The notes: a model not told the origin generated them from the sequence alone. A DNA stretch of 64,000 nucleotides from Bacillota bacterium (GCA_021771915.1 JAETNY010000001.1:1-64000); one strand, 5' to 3'; numbered from the stretch's first letter, positions 17,372 through 27,487 are shown. Translations and numbers: made by a program.

Positions 17372-17380
17372 TAAGTTAAT

Positions 17381-17414
17381 GGATTAAAATTTATATTTAT
17401 ACAAATTTTAATCC
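17381..17414. terminator. AT-rich hairpin between a remnant gene and the ABC promoter
   Basis: A perfect 12-bp stem (17381-17392 with 17403-17414) with a 10-base loop lies just after the stop of the minus-strand remnant at 17443 and just upstream of the ABC promoter. It probably ended the remnant's transcript, or it could be an operator. Confidence 0.45.
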
Positions 17415-17442
17415 ACATTTGGCTTTATTTATCAATAAAATT

Positions 17443-17669
17443 TTAGTTTACGCGTTCAAATATATCTTCCAGCGTAATCACCAAATCATTATACAGGCTG
17501 CACTTAAATTCTGTAATCAGGCTGGCTCGTTCTTCCCCGGTAATTTTATTCAGCATAAAGTTCGGTAGATAGTGTAAATTTTCTGCAAAACCAGTTGACT
17601 ATCCTGTAACAGATATTGTTCAAGCGATTTATTGTTAGTATCAACCAGCTGTTCATTTTAACCGCTCAT
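17443..17669 (-). pseudogene. Unidentified short gene remnant
   Basis: On the minus strand an AAGGA site precedes ATG 17669 (MSG, then TAA). A second frame runs NEQLVDTNNKSLEQYLLQDS. After a frameshift, NFMLNKITGEERASLITEFK and LVITLEDIFERVN follow to TAA 17445-17443. The stretch looks like the helical C-terminus of a small protein (amphipathic helices, no Cys), but I do not recognise it. At least one stop and one frameshift make it non-functional as it stands. Confidence 0.45.
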
Positions 17670-17859
17670 TTCCTTATTTAAATAAATTTTTTTCTCAAAC
17701 ATAATTTTAATATAGCATTTTAAGCAGGAAAAAGCAATAATAATCAAAATAATATTATTTATATTATTGAAAAAAATATTTTATATGCTAAAATAATGTG
17801 ATATAATATAATACAACATAGCAAAACATTTTATAAAAAATTCAAGTGAGGGAAATAGC

Positions 17860-19023
17860 TTGACTAATGATGGAATTTTAATGCCGGGTGAGTTGCCTGT
17901 TCAGCCGGCTCAACAGAAGCAACAAAATCGCTTGGTAGCACAGGAAAGAATTCAGACTGAGTGGGAGAATACTGAACAGCCGGCGGTTAGTTTAACCGGT
18001 CAGATTATGCGCGAGCCGGCCGCAGAAGTTAAATATCGCCTGCCGCTGACGGAGCGCGCTTTGGAGACGCTTTTGAGCCGGCAGGAGGCGTTGTTGCTGC
18101 TTTTGGAGCGTAATTTGCAGGTGCGGCTGGTGCCTAAGGAAAGCAGCCTGTTGCTTTTGGGCGAACAGGCAGAGGTTGAGAGGGCGGCGGCAATTTTGCG
18201 TCATCTGCTGGCGATGGCGGACGCCGGGACGGAAATTGACGAGGTTGCGCTTAATTATCAGCTGGCGCTTTGGGAGCAGCGTTTGCATAATAATGCGCCG
18301 GATTCTTCAGGCACATCGAGTGCATCGGCTTCACAAAACGCATGGGACGCTAATCTGCTTAATCAGGTTATTTATACTACGCCCAAAGGGCGGCAAATTC
18401 GTCCTAAAACCTATGGCCAGTATGCCTATTTGCAGGCCATTGACCGGCATGATATAACCTTTGGCATTGGTCCGGCCGGCACTGGCAAAACTTATCTGGC
18501 GGTGGTTAAGGCGGCTGACGCGTTGAAGCGTCGTCGGGTTAGCAAGGTGGTGCTGGTGCGTCCGGCTGTGGAGGCCGGGGAAAAGCTGGGTTTTCTGCCC
18601 GGCGATTTGCAGGAAAAGGTTAATCCTTATCTGCGGCCGATTTATGACGCTTTAGATGATACGCTTGGTGCGGAAACTGCGGCCAAGTATATGGAGCGCG
18701 GTTTGATTGAGGTTGTGCCGCTGGCTTATATGCGCGGCCGCACGCTGGACGCTTCATTCATTATTTTGGACGAAGCGCAGAATACTACGCCGCCGCAAAT
18801 GAAAATGTTTTTAACCCGTTTGGGGCAGGCCAGCAAAGCTGTGGTTACGGGTGATATTACGCAGATTGACCTGCCGGCCGGACAAAAATCGGGTCTGCGC
18901 GATGCGCAGCAGGTTTTGGGCGCGGTGCCGGGGCTGGCTTTTTGTTATCTGACGGATTTGGACGTGGTGCGTCACCCACTGGTGCAGAGAATTATTGAAG
19001 CCTATGCCAGAGCGGAAAAATAG
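17860..19023 (+). CDS. phoH: PhoH family ATPase
   Basis: TTG 17860 follows a GAGGGA site. The 387-aa protein has a Gln/Glu-rich N-terminus, a KH-like RNA-binding region (about 60-115) and the PhoH P-loop domain: GPAGTGKTY (about residues 204-212), [19 protein letters not shown] (Walker B and conserved DEAQN) and [12 protein letters not shown]. PhoH proteins are ATP-binding proteins linked to RNA metabolism. Their gene sits next to ybeY in many bacteria, as here. It heads the cluster phoH-pgpH-ybeY-era, with 15 bases to pgpH. The AT-rich upstream region carries several TATAAT-like words, so the promoter cannot be fixed precisely. Confidence 0.93.
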   Translation: MTNDGILMPGELPVQPAQQKQQNRLVAQERIQTEWENTEQPAVSLTGQIMREPAAEVKYRLPLTERALETLLSRQEALLLLLERNLQVRLVPKESSLLLLGEQAEVERAAAILRHLLAMADAGTEIDEVALNYQLALWEQRLHNNAPDSSGTSSASASQNAWDANLLNQVIYTTPKGRQIRPKTYGQYAYLQAIDRHDITFGIGPAGTGKTYLAVVKAADALKRRRVSKVVLVRPAVEAGEKLGFLPGDLQEKVNPYLRPIYDALDDTLGAETAAKYMERGLIEVVPLAYMRGRTLDASFIILDEAQNTTPPQMKMFLTRLGQASKAVVTGDITQIDLPAGQKSGLRDAQQVLGAVPGLAFCYLTDLDVVRHPLVQRIIEAYARAEK

Positions 19024-19038
19024 GCCGGGGAGTGTATT

Positions 19039-21315
19039 ATGAAGCCTAACAGATTTGCATTAACCAAAGCGCATTTGCAGGTGCGTCTTAGCCGTTTTGG
19101 TTATCTTTGGCTGGTGCTTTTAATTATTCTGACCTTTTTGCTTTTGGCCTCTGATTTCCTGAGCGACCGCGTTTCTTTGCAGGAGGGCGATATGGCGCCG
19201 GATAATGTGTATTATTTCGGCACGGCCAAAAGCTATGTGAGTCAGGCTTATACGGCGCAGGCCCAGAACCTGGCGGCCGGCGCGGTGGAGCAGATTTATA
19301 AATATGATGAAACGGTTTCAACTGATTTACAGCGTCAGATTGATGAGCTTTTTGACAGTCTGCAAAGCACCAAGGCGTTGGTGCCGGACGTTAGCGGCCA
19401 GTTGACGGCTTTAAGCGAGATTTTAACGCCTAAAGAAGCCGATGCGGAGCCGCCGGCGCAGGCTCTTTTGGAGTATTTTGTGCAGCTGGACGAGGCTGGT
19501 GAATGGCTGCTGCGCAACAGCCTGAAAAATGCCGTGGCTGCTGCTTATAGCCGGGGCGAGTTTGGCGAGGAAACTTTGCCGGAGGTTATTGAACAGTGTG
19601 CCGCTAATATTCGGGCGGCCGCGGTTAGTTCTGACGCCGAGAATTTTATGCTGCAAGCCCAGAAAATGCTTACTTTTAAGCCGACCCATGTTTTTGACCA
19701 GGTGGCGACAATGGACGCTATTACGCAGGCTATCAGCAATGTACAGCCCATTTCTCGCACGGTTTATCCCGGCCAGCTGATTGTAAAGCGCGGTCAGGAG
19801 GTTACAGCCGCCGATGTTGAAGCCATGAGTGCAGTTGGTTTGCAGCAGCCGGTCAGCGATATACAGGCTTATTTTGGCTTGTTGCTGCTGGTAATTATCT
19901 GTTATCTGCTGCTTTGGCTTTATTGTACCAAAATGAGCGGCGATAATGAAATAAGCATGCAGAAGCTTAGTCTTATATCCATACTGTTTGTTGGTATTTT
20001 GTTGATGGCCAGGGTTATTACATTGGTGAAGTTTGAGTCCGATTTGGCCACAGACTGGATGCTGGGTTTGGCGGTGCCGGTGCCGGCTTTCGCCATGCTG
20101 GTGACGGCGCTGGTTAACCGGCGGACGGCTATTTTTGCAACTTTGATTGTCAGCATTTTTGTTGGCATTATGTGCGGCGCTAATATGCTGTATATCTTTG
20201 CGGCGCTGGTGGGCGGCCTGATTGGCGTCTGGCAGGTGAGCAATATGAACTCTCGCAGTCATTATGCGGTGGCCGTGGCCTATATCTGTGCTTCTTATAT
20301 GCTGGTAACGCTGGCCTGGTGCTTTATGTGGAATTATGGCGCGCGTTCTATCGGCATCGGCTTTTTGATGTCGTTTATTAACGGTCTGATTTCGGTGATT
20401 TTGACGGTGGGTGCGCTGCCGCTTTTGGAAACAGTTTTTTCTATTACCACCGAAATTCGTTTGATGGAACTTTCCAATCTTAATCACCCCTTGCTGAAAA
20501 AATTGATGATTGAAGCGCCGGGTACTTATAACCACAGCATTTTGGTAGGCAATTTGGCGGAGGCCGCGGCTGACCAGATTGGCGCTAATGGTTTGCTGGT
20601 GCGTGTGGCTTCTTATTTCCATGACATTGGCAAAACCAAACGTCCTAATTTTTATGTGGAGAACCAGAAGCCGGGTGAAAATCCGCATGATAAGCTGCAA
20701 CCCAGTTTGAGTACCTTTATCATTACCTCGCATACCAAAGAGGGCGCGGATATGGCGCGCAAATATAAGCTGCCGGTGGAAATTATTGATATCATTGAGC
20801 AGCATCATGGCACCGGCGTTTTGAAAGGTTTTTATAATAAGGCGCTGGAGCAGGCCAAAGCCAATGAAGCAGCCTCTGGGCCGGTTCGCGAGGACGATTT
20901 TCGCTATCCGGGGCCTATTCCGCAAACCCGGGAGGCGGCTTTGGTGATGCTTGCTGATAGCTGTCAGGCAGCGGTGCAGTCAATGAATGCGCCCACGCCG
21001 GGGCAGATTGAGGGCATGGTGCGCGATATTGTTAAGGGTAAGCATAATGAGGGGCAGTTGAATAATTGTGATTTGACTTTCCGTGATTTGGACATAATTT
21101 CTTCAACCTTTGCGACAATTTTGGCCGGCGCTAAACACTATCGCTTGCCTTATCCGGAGCAGTTGGCTAAAGAACTGGAGAAGATGCGCAAACAGGCTGA
21201 AAAGGCAGAAAAAACCGAGGAAAAGGCGGAAAAAACAGAAAAACCCGAAGATAAAGAAAACAATAATAAAGAAAATAAAGAAAAATCGGAGAGTAAGGAA
21301 CGGGATAAGGAATGA
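19039..21315 (+). CDS. pgpH: Cyclic-di-AMP phosphodiesterase PgpH (7TM-HD protein)
   Basis: The 758-aa protein has one N-terminal membrane helix (about 20-40), a long extracellular 7TMR-HDED domain (about 45-270), seven membrane helices (about 275-480) and a cytoplasmic HD domain. The HD metal site is in NHSILVGNLAEA and SYFHDIGKTKRP (H-D about 526-527), with EQHHGTGV and ADSCQAAVQ later. Members of this family hydrolyse the second messenger c-di-AMP. The last 50 residues are an almost pure Lys/Glu tail with repeated EKAEKTE units, longer and more repetitive than I expect. It overlaps ybeY by 4 bases (ATGA). Confidence 0.93.
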   Translation: MKPNRFALTKAHLQVRLSRFGYLWLVLLIILTFLLLASDFLSDRVSLQEGDMAPDNVYYFGTAKSYVSQAYTAQAQNLAAGAVEQIYKYDETVSTDLQRQIDELFDSLQSTKALVPDVSGQLTALSEILTPKEADAEPPAQALLEYFVQLDEAGEWLLRNSLKNAVAAAYSRGEFGEETLPEVIEQCAANIRAAAVSSDAENFMLQAQKMLTFKPTHVFDQVATMDAITQAISNVQPISRTVYPGQLIVKRGQEVTAADVEAMSAVGLQQPVSDIQAYFGLLLLVIICYLLLWLYCTKMSGDNEISMQKLSLISILFVGILLMARVITLVKFESDLATDWMLGLAVPVPAFAMLVTALVNRRTAIFATLIVSIFVGIMCGANMLYIFAALVGGLIGVWQVSNMNSRSHYAVAVAYICASYMLVTLAWCFMWNYGARSIGIGFLMSFINGLISVILTVGALPLLETVFSITTEIRLMELSNLNHPLLKKLMIEAPGTYNHSILVGNLAEAAADQIGANGLLVRVASYFHDIGKTKRPNFYVENQKPGENPHDKLQPSLSTFIITSHTKEGADMARKYKLPVEIIDIIEQHHGTGVLKGFYNKALEQAKANEAASGPVREDDFRYPGPIPQTREAALVMLADSCQAAVQSMNAPTPGQIEGMVRDIVKGKHNEGQLNNCDLTFRDLDIISSTFATILAGAKHYRLPYPEQLAKELEKMRKQAEKAEKTEEKAEKTEKPEDKENNNKENKEKSESKERDKE

Positions 21316-21800
21316 AGCTTTTATTGAGTGTGGAATTGCCAGGGCAAACAGGCTGGCAGCTTCCGGCTGACTGGGCGGCGGCGTTGCTGGCAGCGTTGCG
21401 CCAGACGCTGGCTTTGGAATATCCGGCCGGCCGGCCGGGGAGTGAGAATTATGGCAGTTGTGAGGTTTCTTTGACCTTGACAGATAATGCGCAGATTTGG
21501 CAGTTGAATCAGCAGTTTCGGCAGGTTGACCGGCCGACTGATGTTCTTTCTTTTCCGCAGTATCAGGCCGGCGAGCCGCTTTTGCCTCATTCTTCTCTGG
21601 GGGATATTGTTATTTCTCTGCCTAAAATGGCCGAGCAGGCCGCGGCTTATGGACATGCACAAAAGAGAGAGTTGATTTTCCTGTTTGTGCATGGTTTACT
21701 GCATTTGCTGGGGTATGACCATGAGATTTCAGCGGATGAGGAGCGGCGGCAGTTCGCCCGTCAGGACGAAGTTATGGCGGCTCTGAAGATTTCAAGATAG
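21312..21800 (+). CDS. ybeY: Endoribonuclease YbeY (rRNA maturation)
   Basis: The 162-aa protein carries the metal-binding motif of YbeY, HGLLHLLGYDH (H-x3-H-x5-H, about residues 127-137), preceded by TDVLSFPQY and LGDIVISLP. It is a single-strand RNase needed for 16S rRNA 3'-end maturation and ribosome quality control. ATG 21312 overlaps the pgpH stop, indicating translational coupling. The gap to era is only 43 bases and lacks dgkA and cdd, which often lie here in Bacillota. Confidence 0.93.
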   Translation: MKLLLSVELPGQTGWQLPADWAAALLAALRQTLALEYPAGRPGSENYGSCEVSLTLTDNAQIWQLNQQFRQVDRPTDVLSFPQYQAGEPLLPHSSLGDIVISLPKMAEQAAAYGHAQKRELIFLFVHGLLHLLGYDHEISADEERRQFARQDEVMAALKISR

Positions 21801-21843
21801 TATGGCAGGATTTTAATGAAAAATAAAGAGGATTTGGAAGAAT

Positions 21844-22806
21844 ATGGGTATAGATTTAGATGCGTATTTTGGTCATCAGGCACTGCCGGAGGATTATAAA
21901 TCCGGTTTTGTGGCTTTGATTGGCCGGCCGAACGCCGGCAAAAGCACCCTGTTAAATCAGGTTTTGGGGCAGAAGATTGCGATTGTTTCCGATAAGCCGC
22001 AAACTACGCGTACCAAAATTCAGGGTATTTACACTGACGAGGAAATGCAGGTCATTTTTTTTGATACGCCGGGACTGCATAAGCCGCGCCACAAGTTGGG
22101 CGATTATATGAACAGGGCGGCCGAGGTTACATTTGGCGACGTGGACGTTATTTGCTATCTGGTGGACGCCAGTCAGCCCTTTGGCGGTGGTGAAGCGCAT
22201 ATTTGCAAGCAGCTGGCCTCCTTATCCGGGGCAGCCGGAAAAACGCCGGTTTTTCTGTTGTTGAATAAAATGGATTTGTTGCCGGGTGAGGAGCCTGATA
22301 TTTTGAGTTTGGCACAGCCTTATCTGGCGCGTTTGCAATTTGCGCAGGTATTGCCGATTTCCGCCATGACCGGTCAGGGCGTTGAGGAATTGCTGGCGGC
22401 GTTGCGTGCTACGTTGCCGGTTGGGCCGCGTTATTATGATGATGAGCAGCTGACTGACCAGCCGGAACGCCTGATTATGGCGGAGATTATCCGGGAAAAA
22501 ATTTTTCTGGCGGTGCGCGAGGAAATTCCCCATGCTGTGGCCGTCAGTATCAACCAGTATCAACGCCGTTCTAATGGCATGCTTTATCTGGAAGCCATGA
22601 TTTTTGTGGAGCGCGACAGTCAAAAGGGCATAATCATTGGCAAGGGCGGAGCGATGCTGCGCAGTATTGGTCAGGCGGCGCGTGCCGAGATTGAGGGGCT
22701 TTTTGCTGAACAGATTTATTTGGACCTGCGCGTTAAGGTCAAAAAAGATTGGCGTGATGACACCTGGCTGCTGAAAAGTTTGGGTTATGACCCTAAAAAG
22801 CTGTAA
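21844..22806 (+). CDS. era: GTPase Era (ribosome biogenesis)
   Basis: The 320-aa protein has G1 GRPNAGKS (about 27-34), the switch PQTTRTKIQGI, G3 DTPG, G4 NKMD and a C-terminal KH domain (GIIIGKGGAMLRSIG). Era binds the 3' end of 16S rRNA and helps assemble the 30S subunit at the membrane. The start has a GGAAGA-type site and follows ybeY closely, so it probably belongs to the same operon. Length and motifs are normal. Confidence 0.95.
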   Translation: MGIDLDAYFGHQALPEDYKSGFVALIGRPNAGKSTLLNQVLGQKIAIVSDKPQTTRTKIQGIYTDEEMQVIFFDTPGLHKPRHKLGDYMNRAAEVTFGDVDVICYLVDASQPFGGGEAHICKQLASLSGAAGKTPVFLLLNKMDLLPGEEPDILSLAQPYLARLQFAQVLPISAMTGQGVEELLAALRATLPVGPRYYDDEQLTDQPERLIMAEIIREKIFLAVREEIPHAVAVSINQYQRRSNGMLYLEAMIFVERDSQKGIIIGKGGAMLRSIGQAARAEIEGLFAEQIYLDLRVKVKKDWRDDTWLLKSLGYDPKKL

Positions 22807-22809
22807 AAT

Positions 22810-22843
22810 ATAGCCGGACTGCCTGTTAAGGCAAACCGGCTAT
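22810..22843 (+). terminator. Hairpin after era
   Basis: ATAGCCGG (22810-22817) pairs with CCGGCTAT (22836-22843), with an inner TGCC/GGCA stem. No T-run follows, so termination would be weak; it may instead protect the era 3' end. Confidence 0.4.
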
Positions 22844-22882
22844 GTTTGTAGAAGCCATCTATTATAAAAGGGAAACATTATT

Positions 22883-23773
22883 ATGGATTTAAGGGCTCAA
22901 AATGATGAATGTTTAATTTTGCGCAGCCGTGATTTTAATGAGTCTGACCGGCTGCTGACCGTTTTTTGCCGGAATTTGGGCAAAATGGCTTGTTTGGCTA
23001 AAGGGGTGCGCAAGCCGAAAAGCCGTTTGAAGGCGGCCACTTTGCCTTTTGTTTGTGGTCAGCTGGAGTTTTCCGCATCACCACGCCGCGCTGGTCAGTT
23101 GGGGCAGGTGGGCGGCCAGGGTCTGCGTCTTATAACTCAGGGCGAAACCTTGCACAGCCTGTCTGAGTTGCGCGATGATTTGGTTAAAATCGGCGCGGCT
23201 AATTATGTAGCTGAAATGTTGGATTGGGTTTTGCCGCCGGAAAAGCCGCAGGAGAATTTGTATATTCTGGCGGTTACGGTATTGCTGCTGCTGGCTGCGT
23301 TGGAGGAGCCTCGTCAGCAGTATCTGCTGCTGAAGTTTTTTGAACTGCGTCTGCTTGGAGAATTGGGTTGGCGGCCGCAGTTGGAGGGCTGCGCGCGCTG
23401 TGGGCGCAGTGTGGCCAGCCTGCCGGCTCCTTTGCCGGGAGCAGCGCCGGCAATTTTTACGGCGCCGGCTTTGGGGGGGCTGGTTTGTTCTACCTGCCGT
23501 CGGGATTTGGGCTGGAGTTTGGGCGCGCCCAACGGCCGGGAGATTAATAATTCCTCCGGCGAGGCTATTTCCAAGGGCGGCGTGAGGATTTTGAGCAGTT
23601 TGCTGGATTGGGAACCTCGTCGGTTTTTACAGCTGCGGCTGGGGGCGGATTTGAGCCGCGAGGTTAACCGGGCGCTGTGGTCGTATCTTGATTATCATTT
23701 GGGGCAGGGCAGTTTGAAAGCGCGGAAAAATTTGTTGTTATATTGCAGTGAAATATTGACAAGCCCGGCATAA
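22883..23773 (+). CDS. recO: DNA repair protein RecO
   Basis: The 296-aa protein starts with the OB-fold of RecO (ECLILRSRDFNESDRLLTVF, then LAKGVRKPKSRL) and continues with the helical domain. A zinc site follows (CARCGRSV about 170, CSTCRRDLG about 213). RecO helps load RecA on SSB-coated single strands with RecR, encoded at 50,585 in this window. ATG 22883 follows a weak AAAGGGAAA site. It is longer than the 240-260 residues usual for the family, owing to a Pro/Ala/Gly-rich insertion between the two Cys pairs (about residues 178-212). Confidence 0.9.
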   Translation: MDLRAQNDECLILRSRDFNESDRLLTVFCRNLGKMACLAKGVRKPKSRLKAATLPFVCGQLEFSASPRRAGQLGQVGGQGLRLITQGETLHSLSELRDDLVKIGAANYVAEMLDWVLPPEKPQENLYILAVTVLLLLAALEEPRQQYLLLKFFELRLLGELGWRPQLEGCARCGRSVASLPAPLPGAAPAIFTAPALGGLVCSTCRRDLGWSLGAPNGREINNSSGEAISKGGVRILSSLLDWEPRRFLQLRLGADLSREVNRALWSYLDYHLGQGSLKARKNLLLYCSEILTSPA

Positions 23774-23845
23774 ATTGTTACAATACTATTTTAGGGATAA
23801 ATAGCATTTCAGAAAAAGTGCGTTTGAATATAAGGAGTGAAAAGC

Positions 23846-24766
23846 ATGAATTTTCAGCAGCTGATTTTAAATCTGCAAAAATATTGGGGCGAGCAGGGGT
23901 GCGTTATTTTGCAGCCATATGATTTGGAAAAGGGCGCAGGCACTATGAATCCGGCCACCTTTTTGCGCGCTTTGGGGCCGGAGCCCTGGCAGGTTGCCTA
24001 TGTTGAGCCTTCGCGCCGGCCGACGGACGGACGTTATGGGGAGAACCCCAACCGTTTGCAGCACTATTTTCAGTTTCAGGTGATTTTGAAGCCCAGCCCG
24101 GATAATGTGCAGGAACTTTATCTGGAAAGTCTGAAAGCGCTTGGTATTGACCCGGCCGAGCATGATATCCGTTTTGTGGAGGATAACTGGGAAAGCCCCA
24201 CGCTGGGCGCCTGGGGGCTGGGCTGGGAGGTTTGGCTGGACGGTATGGAGGTTACGCAGTTTACCTATTTTCAGCAGTGCGGCGGCCTGGATTGCAAACC
24301 GGTTTGCGCAGAGATTACCTATGGTATTGAGCGACTGGCCATGTTTATCCAGGAAGTTGACAGCGTTTATGACATCAACTGGGTGGACGATGTTAGCTAT
24401 GGCGATGTTTATCATCAGAATGAGGTTGATTATTCTACCTATAATTTCAAAGTTTCTGACGCGGATATGCTTTTCAAACTTTTTGATATGTATGAAGCGG
24501 AAACCAAGCGGATTTTGGCGGCCGGGCTGGTGCAGCCGGCTTATGATTATGCGCTGAAATGTTCGCATACCTTTAACCTGCTGGACGCGCGCGGCGCTAT
24601 CAGTGTGACGGAGCGACAGAGTTTTATCGGCCGGGTGCGCGCTATGGCGCGGCTTTGTGCGGAGGCATATGTGGAGCAGCGGCAGCGTTTGGGATTTCCG
24701 CTGCTTAAGGACGCAGAACAGCGCCGTTTGTTGGGGCTTGATGAATTGAAAGAGGGGGCAGAATAA
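23846..24766 (+). CDS. glyQ: Glycyl-tRNA synthetase alpha subunit
   Basis: The start chosen is ATG 23846, with AAGGAG at 23832-23837 eight bases upstream; GTG 23837 overlaps that site. The 306-aa protein reads [19 protein letters not shown], then [36 protein letters not shown] and FTYFQQCGG, all core motifs of bacterial-type GlyQ. With GlyS it forms the alpha2-beta2 enzyme that charges tRNA-Gly. The stop TAA shares its last base with the ATG of glyS. Confidence 0.97.
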   Translation: MNFQQLILNLQKYWGEQGCVILQPYDLEKGAGTMNPATFLRALGPEPWQVAYVEPSRRPTDGRYGENPNRLQHYFQFQVILKPSPDNVQELYLESLKALGIDPAEHDIRFVEDNWESPTLGAWGLGWEVWLDGMEVTQFTYFQQCGGLDCKPVCAEITYGIERLAMFIQEVDSVYDINWVDDVSYGDVYHQNEVDYSTYNFKVSDADMLFKLFDMYEAETKRILAAGLVQPAYDYALKCSHTFNLLDARGAISVTERQSFIGRVRAMARLCAEAYVEQRQRLGFPLLKDAEQRRLLGLDELKEGAE

Positions 24767-26853
24767 TGGCCAGAGATTTGTTATTTGAGATTGGCATTGA
24801 GGAAATTCCGGCACGTTTTATGGAACCGGCGCTGAAACAGCTGCGCGAACTGACGGCAGCCGCTTTGCAGCAGGCTGGTCTGGCTTATGAAGATATGCAG
24901 GTTTATGGCACGCCGCGCCGTATTGCCTTGTTGATTAAGGCTCTGGCAGAGGTTCAGCCGGACAGTCAGGCGGAAAGCAAGGGGCCGGCGGTTAAAGCGG
25001 CTTATGGCCCGGACGGTGCTCCCAGCAAGGCGCTTTTGGGTTTCTGCCGCGGGCAGGGCATTGAGCCGGACCAGGTTCTGCAAAAGGAAATTAAGGGTGT
25101 GCAATATGTTTACGCCGTGAAAGAGGTTAAGGGCCAGCCAACGGCAGAATTGCTGCCGGCCATGCTGGAAGAAATTGTGCATAAGCTTTATTTTCCCAAG
25201 CCAATGCGCTGGGGCAATCAGGAAATGCGTTTTGCCCGGCCTGTTCGCTGGCTGGTACTGCTTTTTGGCAATGATGTTCTGCCGTTGGAGATTGCCGGGG
25301 TTAAGGCTGGGCGTATAACGCGCGGTCATCGCTTTTTGGGCAATGGTCAGGCTGAAATTAAGGAGCCGGCGGCTTATCTGCTGACTTTGCAAAATGAATA
25401 TGTGATTGCTGACCAGCGGCTGCGTCGGGAGAAAATCTGGGCGCAAATTCAGGCTGTGGCTAAGGTGGCCGGCGGCATGGTGAAGCCGGACGAGGATTTG
25501 CTTTCTGAATTGGTGTATATTTTGGAATATCCGACGGCTCTTTTGGGTAGCTTTGACGCTAAATATCTGGATATTCCGGAGGAGTTGGTGGTAACGCCCA
25601 TGCGTGAACATCAGCGCTATTTCCCTGTTTATGACGCTTCCGGAACCAGGCTGCTGCCGCATTTTATTACAGTACGCAACGGTAACAGTGAGCATTTAAA
25701 TATTGTACAGGCCGGCAATGAAAAGGTTTTGGCGGCGCGTTTGGCCGATGCGGAATTTTTCTGGCAGGAGGATTGCTCGCATAAGCTGGAAGATAATTTG
25801 CCGCGTCTGGAGCATATTGTTTTCCATGAAAAGCTGGGAACGCTGGCGGCCAAGGTGCAGCGCATTAAAACGCTGGCCGGGCATATTGCGGCCAAGCTGG
25901 TTTATAGTGAAGATGACCGCCGGGATACAGAACGCGCGGCTGTTTTGATGAAATGTGATTTGGTTTCCAATGCGGTTTATGAGTTTACAGAGTTGCAGGG
26001 CATTATGGGTGAATATTATGCCCGTCATGATGCGGAAACGCCACAGGTGGCGCAGGCAATTCGTGAGCATTATTTGCCGCGCTTTACTGGTGATACGCTG
26101 CCGCAGACCAAAGCCGGTATTGCTTTGGCGCTGGCGGACAGGCTGGATAGTCTGGTGGGCTTTTTCGGTCAGGGCATGGTGCCGACCGGCTCACAGGATC
26201 CTTATGCTTTGCGCCGGGCGGCTATCGGCGTGACCCAGATTTTGCTGCAAAACAAGTTGAGTCTGAATTTGCTGTGGCTTTGTCAAAAGGCTTATGCGCT
26301 TTATGACGGCATTGAGATGGTGAAAGATGAAGCGGCCACAATGGAGGCGATTGCTAACTTCTTCCGTCAGCGTTTGGAGAATGTTTTGAGCGAGGAGGGC
26401 GTGGCTTATGATGTGATTAACGCCATGGCCAGTCTGCCGCTGGTTTGTCCTCTTTATAATTATCAAAAGGCGCATGCGCTGGCTGATTTCAAACATGATG
26501 CAGATTTTGCCCAGCTGATGGCGGCCTATGGCCGGGCGGCTAATCTGTTGAAGAATACGGAAGCCAAGGCGGATATTGATGAGAAACTGTTTGTGGAGCC
26601 GGCGGAGGGTGAACTCTATGCGGCTTTGCGCGCGGCGAGTTCCAAGCTTTTAGCGGCGCTGGCCAAGCGTAATTATCTGGCAGCTTTGCGTGAGTTGGCG
26701 GCGGTTCGGCCGCAGCTGGACGCCTTCTTTGAGGCAGTTTTGGTAATGGCTGAGGACGAAGCTGTGCGTGCCAATCGTCTGGCGTTGCTGCAAATGCTGG
26801 TGACGATGACTTCAGAGTTGGGTGACCTTTCCGCGCTGGTGAACAAGGGCTGA
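24766..26853 (+). CDS. glyS: Glycyl-tRNA synthetase beta subunit
   Basis: The 695-aa protein starts [19 protein letters not shown], typical of GlyS, and shows GTPRRIALLI, RPVRWLVLLFG, MREHQRYFPVYD and the HD-like helical region (CDLVSNAVYEFTELQGIMGE). A C-terminal anticodon-binding-like helical domain completes it. It supplies tRNA recognition to the GlyQ catalytic subunit. It is translated directly after glyQ with overlapping stop and start. Length is normal. Confidence 0.97.
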   Translation: MARDLLFEIGIEEIPARFMEPALKQLRELTAAALQQAGLAYEDMQVYGTPRRIALLIKALAEVQPDSQAESKGPAVKAAYGPDGAPSKALLGFCRGQGIEPDQVLQKEIKGVQYVYAVKEVKGQPTAELLPAMLEEIVHKLYFPKPMRWGNQEMRFARPVRWLVLLFGNDVLPLEIAGVKAGRITRGHRFLGNGQAEIKEPAAYLLTLQNEYVIADQRLRREKIWAQIQAVAKVAGGMVKPDEDLLSELVYILEYPTALLGSFDAKYLDIPEELVVTPMREHQRYFPVYDASGTRLLPHFITVRNGNSEHLNIVQAGNEKVLAARLADAEFFWQEDCSHKLEDNLPRLEHIVFHEKLGTLAAKVQRIKTLAGHIAAKLVYSEDDRRDTERAAVLMKCDLVSNAVYEFTELQGIMGEYYARHDAETPQVAQAIREHYLPRFTGDTLPQTKAGIALALADRLDSLVGFFGQGMVPTGSQDPYALRRAAIGVTQILLQNKLSLNLLWLCQKAYALYDGIEMVKDEAATMEAIANFFRQRLENVLSEEGVAYDVINAMASLPLVCPLYNYQKAHALADFKHDADFAQLMAAYGRAANLLKNTEAKADIDEKLFVEPAEGELYAALRAASSKLLAALAKRNYLAALRELAAVRPQLDAFFEAVLVMAEDEAVRANRLALLQMLVTMTSELGDLSALVNKG

Positions 26854-26896
26854 TTGCACCGTAATTTAAATTTGGTTTGATATTGAGGAGAATTTT

Positions 26897-27487
26897 ATGC
26901 TGCACAATTTTATTGCTATTGTGAGCGTTTTTGCGGTGTTGCTTACGATGTTCGAGCGCGTTTTCCGGCAAAAGCAGCGCGGTATTAAGGCTAACTTGCT
27001 TTGTCGGTATCACATTATGGAGTTTGTTATCTATCCATATTCGTTGCTGTTGGCTTATCATGTACTGGCTTATACCTTTGACTGGCCGCAGATTTGGGGC
27101 GCGGCGCTGAACACGGTGCTTATTCCCTGGGGTTGGCTGGATTGGGTTGGCGATTTGCTTTGCATTGCCGGTATGGTAATTTTTGTCTGGTGTATTCAGT
27201 CCTTTGGCGCGGCTTTCCGCCTGGGTGTGGATTATGAACACCCACAGCCGCTTATTACCACCGGCATTTATGCCTATACGCGCAATCCCATGTATGTGGC
27301 TTATGATTTGATTACCTTGGGTCTTTTCCTGATTTATCCCACGCCGCTGTTTTTTATTCTGGGTTTGGGCTGCTGGTCTATTTTCTTTCGTCAGACCACC
27401 ATTGAAGAAGAATTTTTGCGCAAATATCATGGCGCTGCCTTTGAAGAATATTGTAGCAAAGTTGGCCGGTTTTTCAAGGAATTTTAA
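26897..27487 (+). CDS. Membrane methyltransferase-family protein (ICMT/PEMT type)
   Basis: The 196-aa protein has four or five membrane helices and the C-terminal signature of isoprenylcysteine-type methyltransferases: PQPLITTGIYAYTRNPMYVA, then EEEFLRKYHGAAFEEYCSKVGRF. The family transfers methyl groups from S-adenosylmethionine to lipid-like or thiol substrates at the membrane. The bacterial substrate is unknown. ATG 26897 has a GAGGAG site. It follows glyS by 43 bases and ends before a strong bidirectional terminator, so it may be read through from glyQS. Confidence 0.75.
   Translation: MLHNFIAIVSVFAVLLTMFERVFRQKQRGIKANLLCRYHIMEFVIYPYSLLLAYHVLAYTFDWPQIWGAALNTVLIPWGWLDWVGDLLCIAGMVIFVWCIQSFGAAFRLGVDYEHPQPLITTGIYAYTRNPMYVAYDLITLGLFLIYPTPLFFILGLGCWSIFFRQTTIEEEFLRKYHGAAFEEYCSKVGRFFKEF

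Noticed and set aside
19423-20925. 500-codon minus-strand ORF
   Set aside because: It lies antisense to pgpH, whose domains and motifs are complete; its Gln/His/Arg-rich product is typical of a shadow frame.
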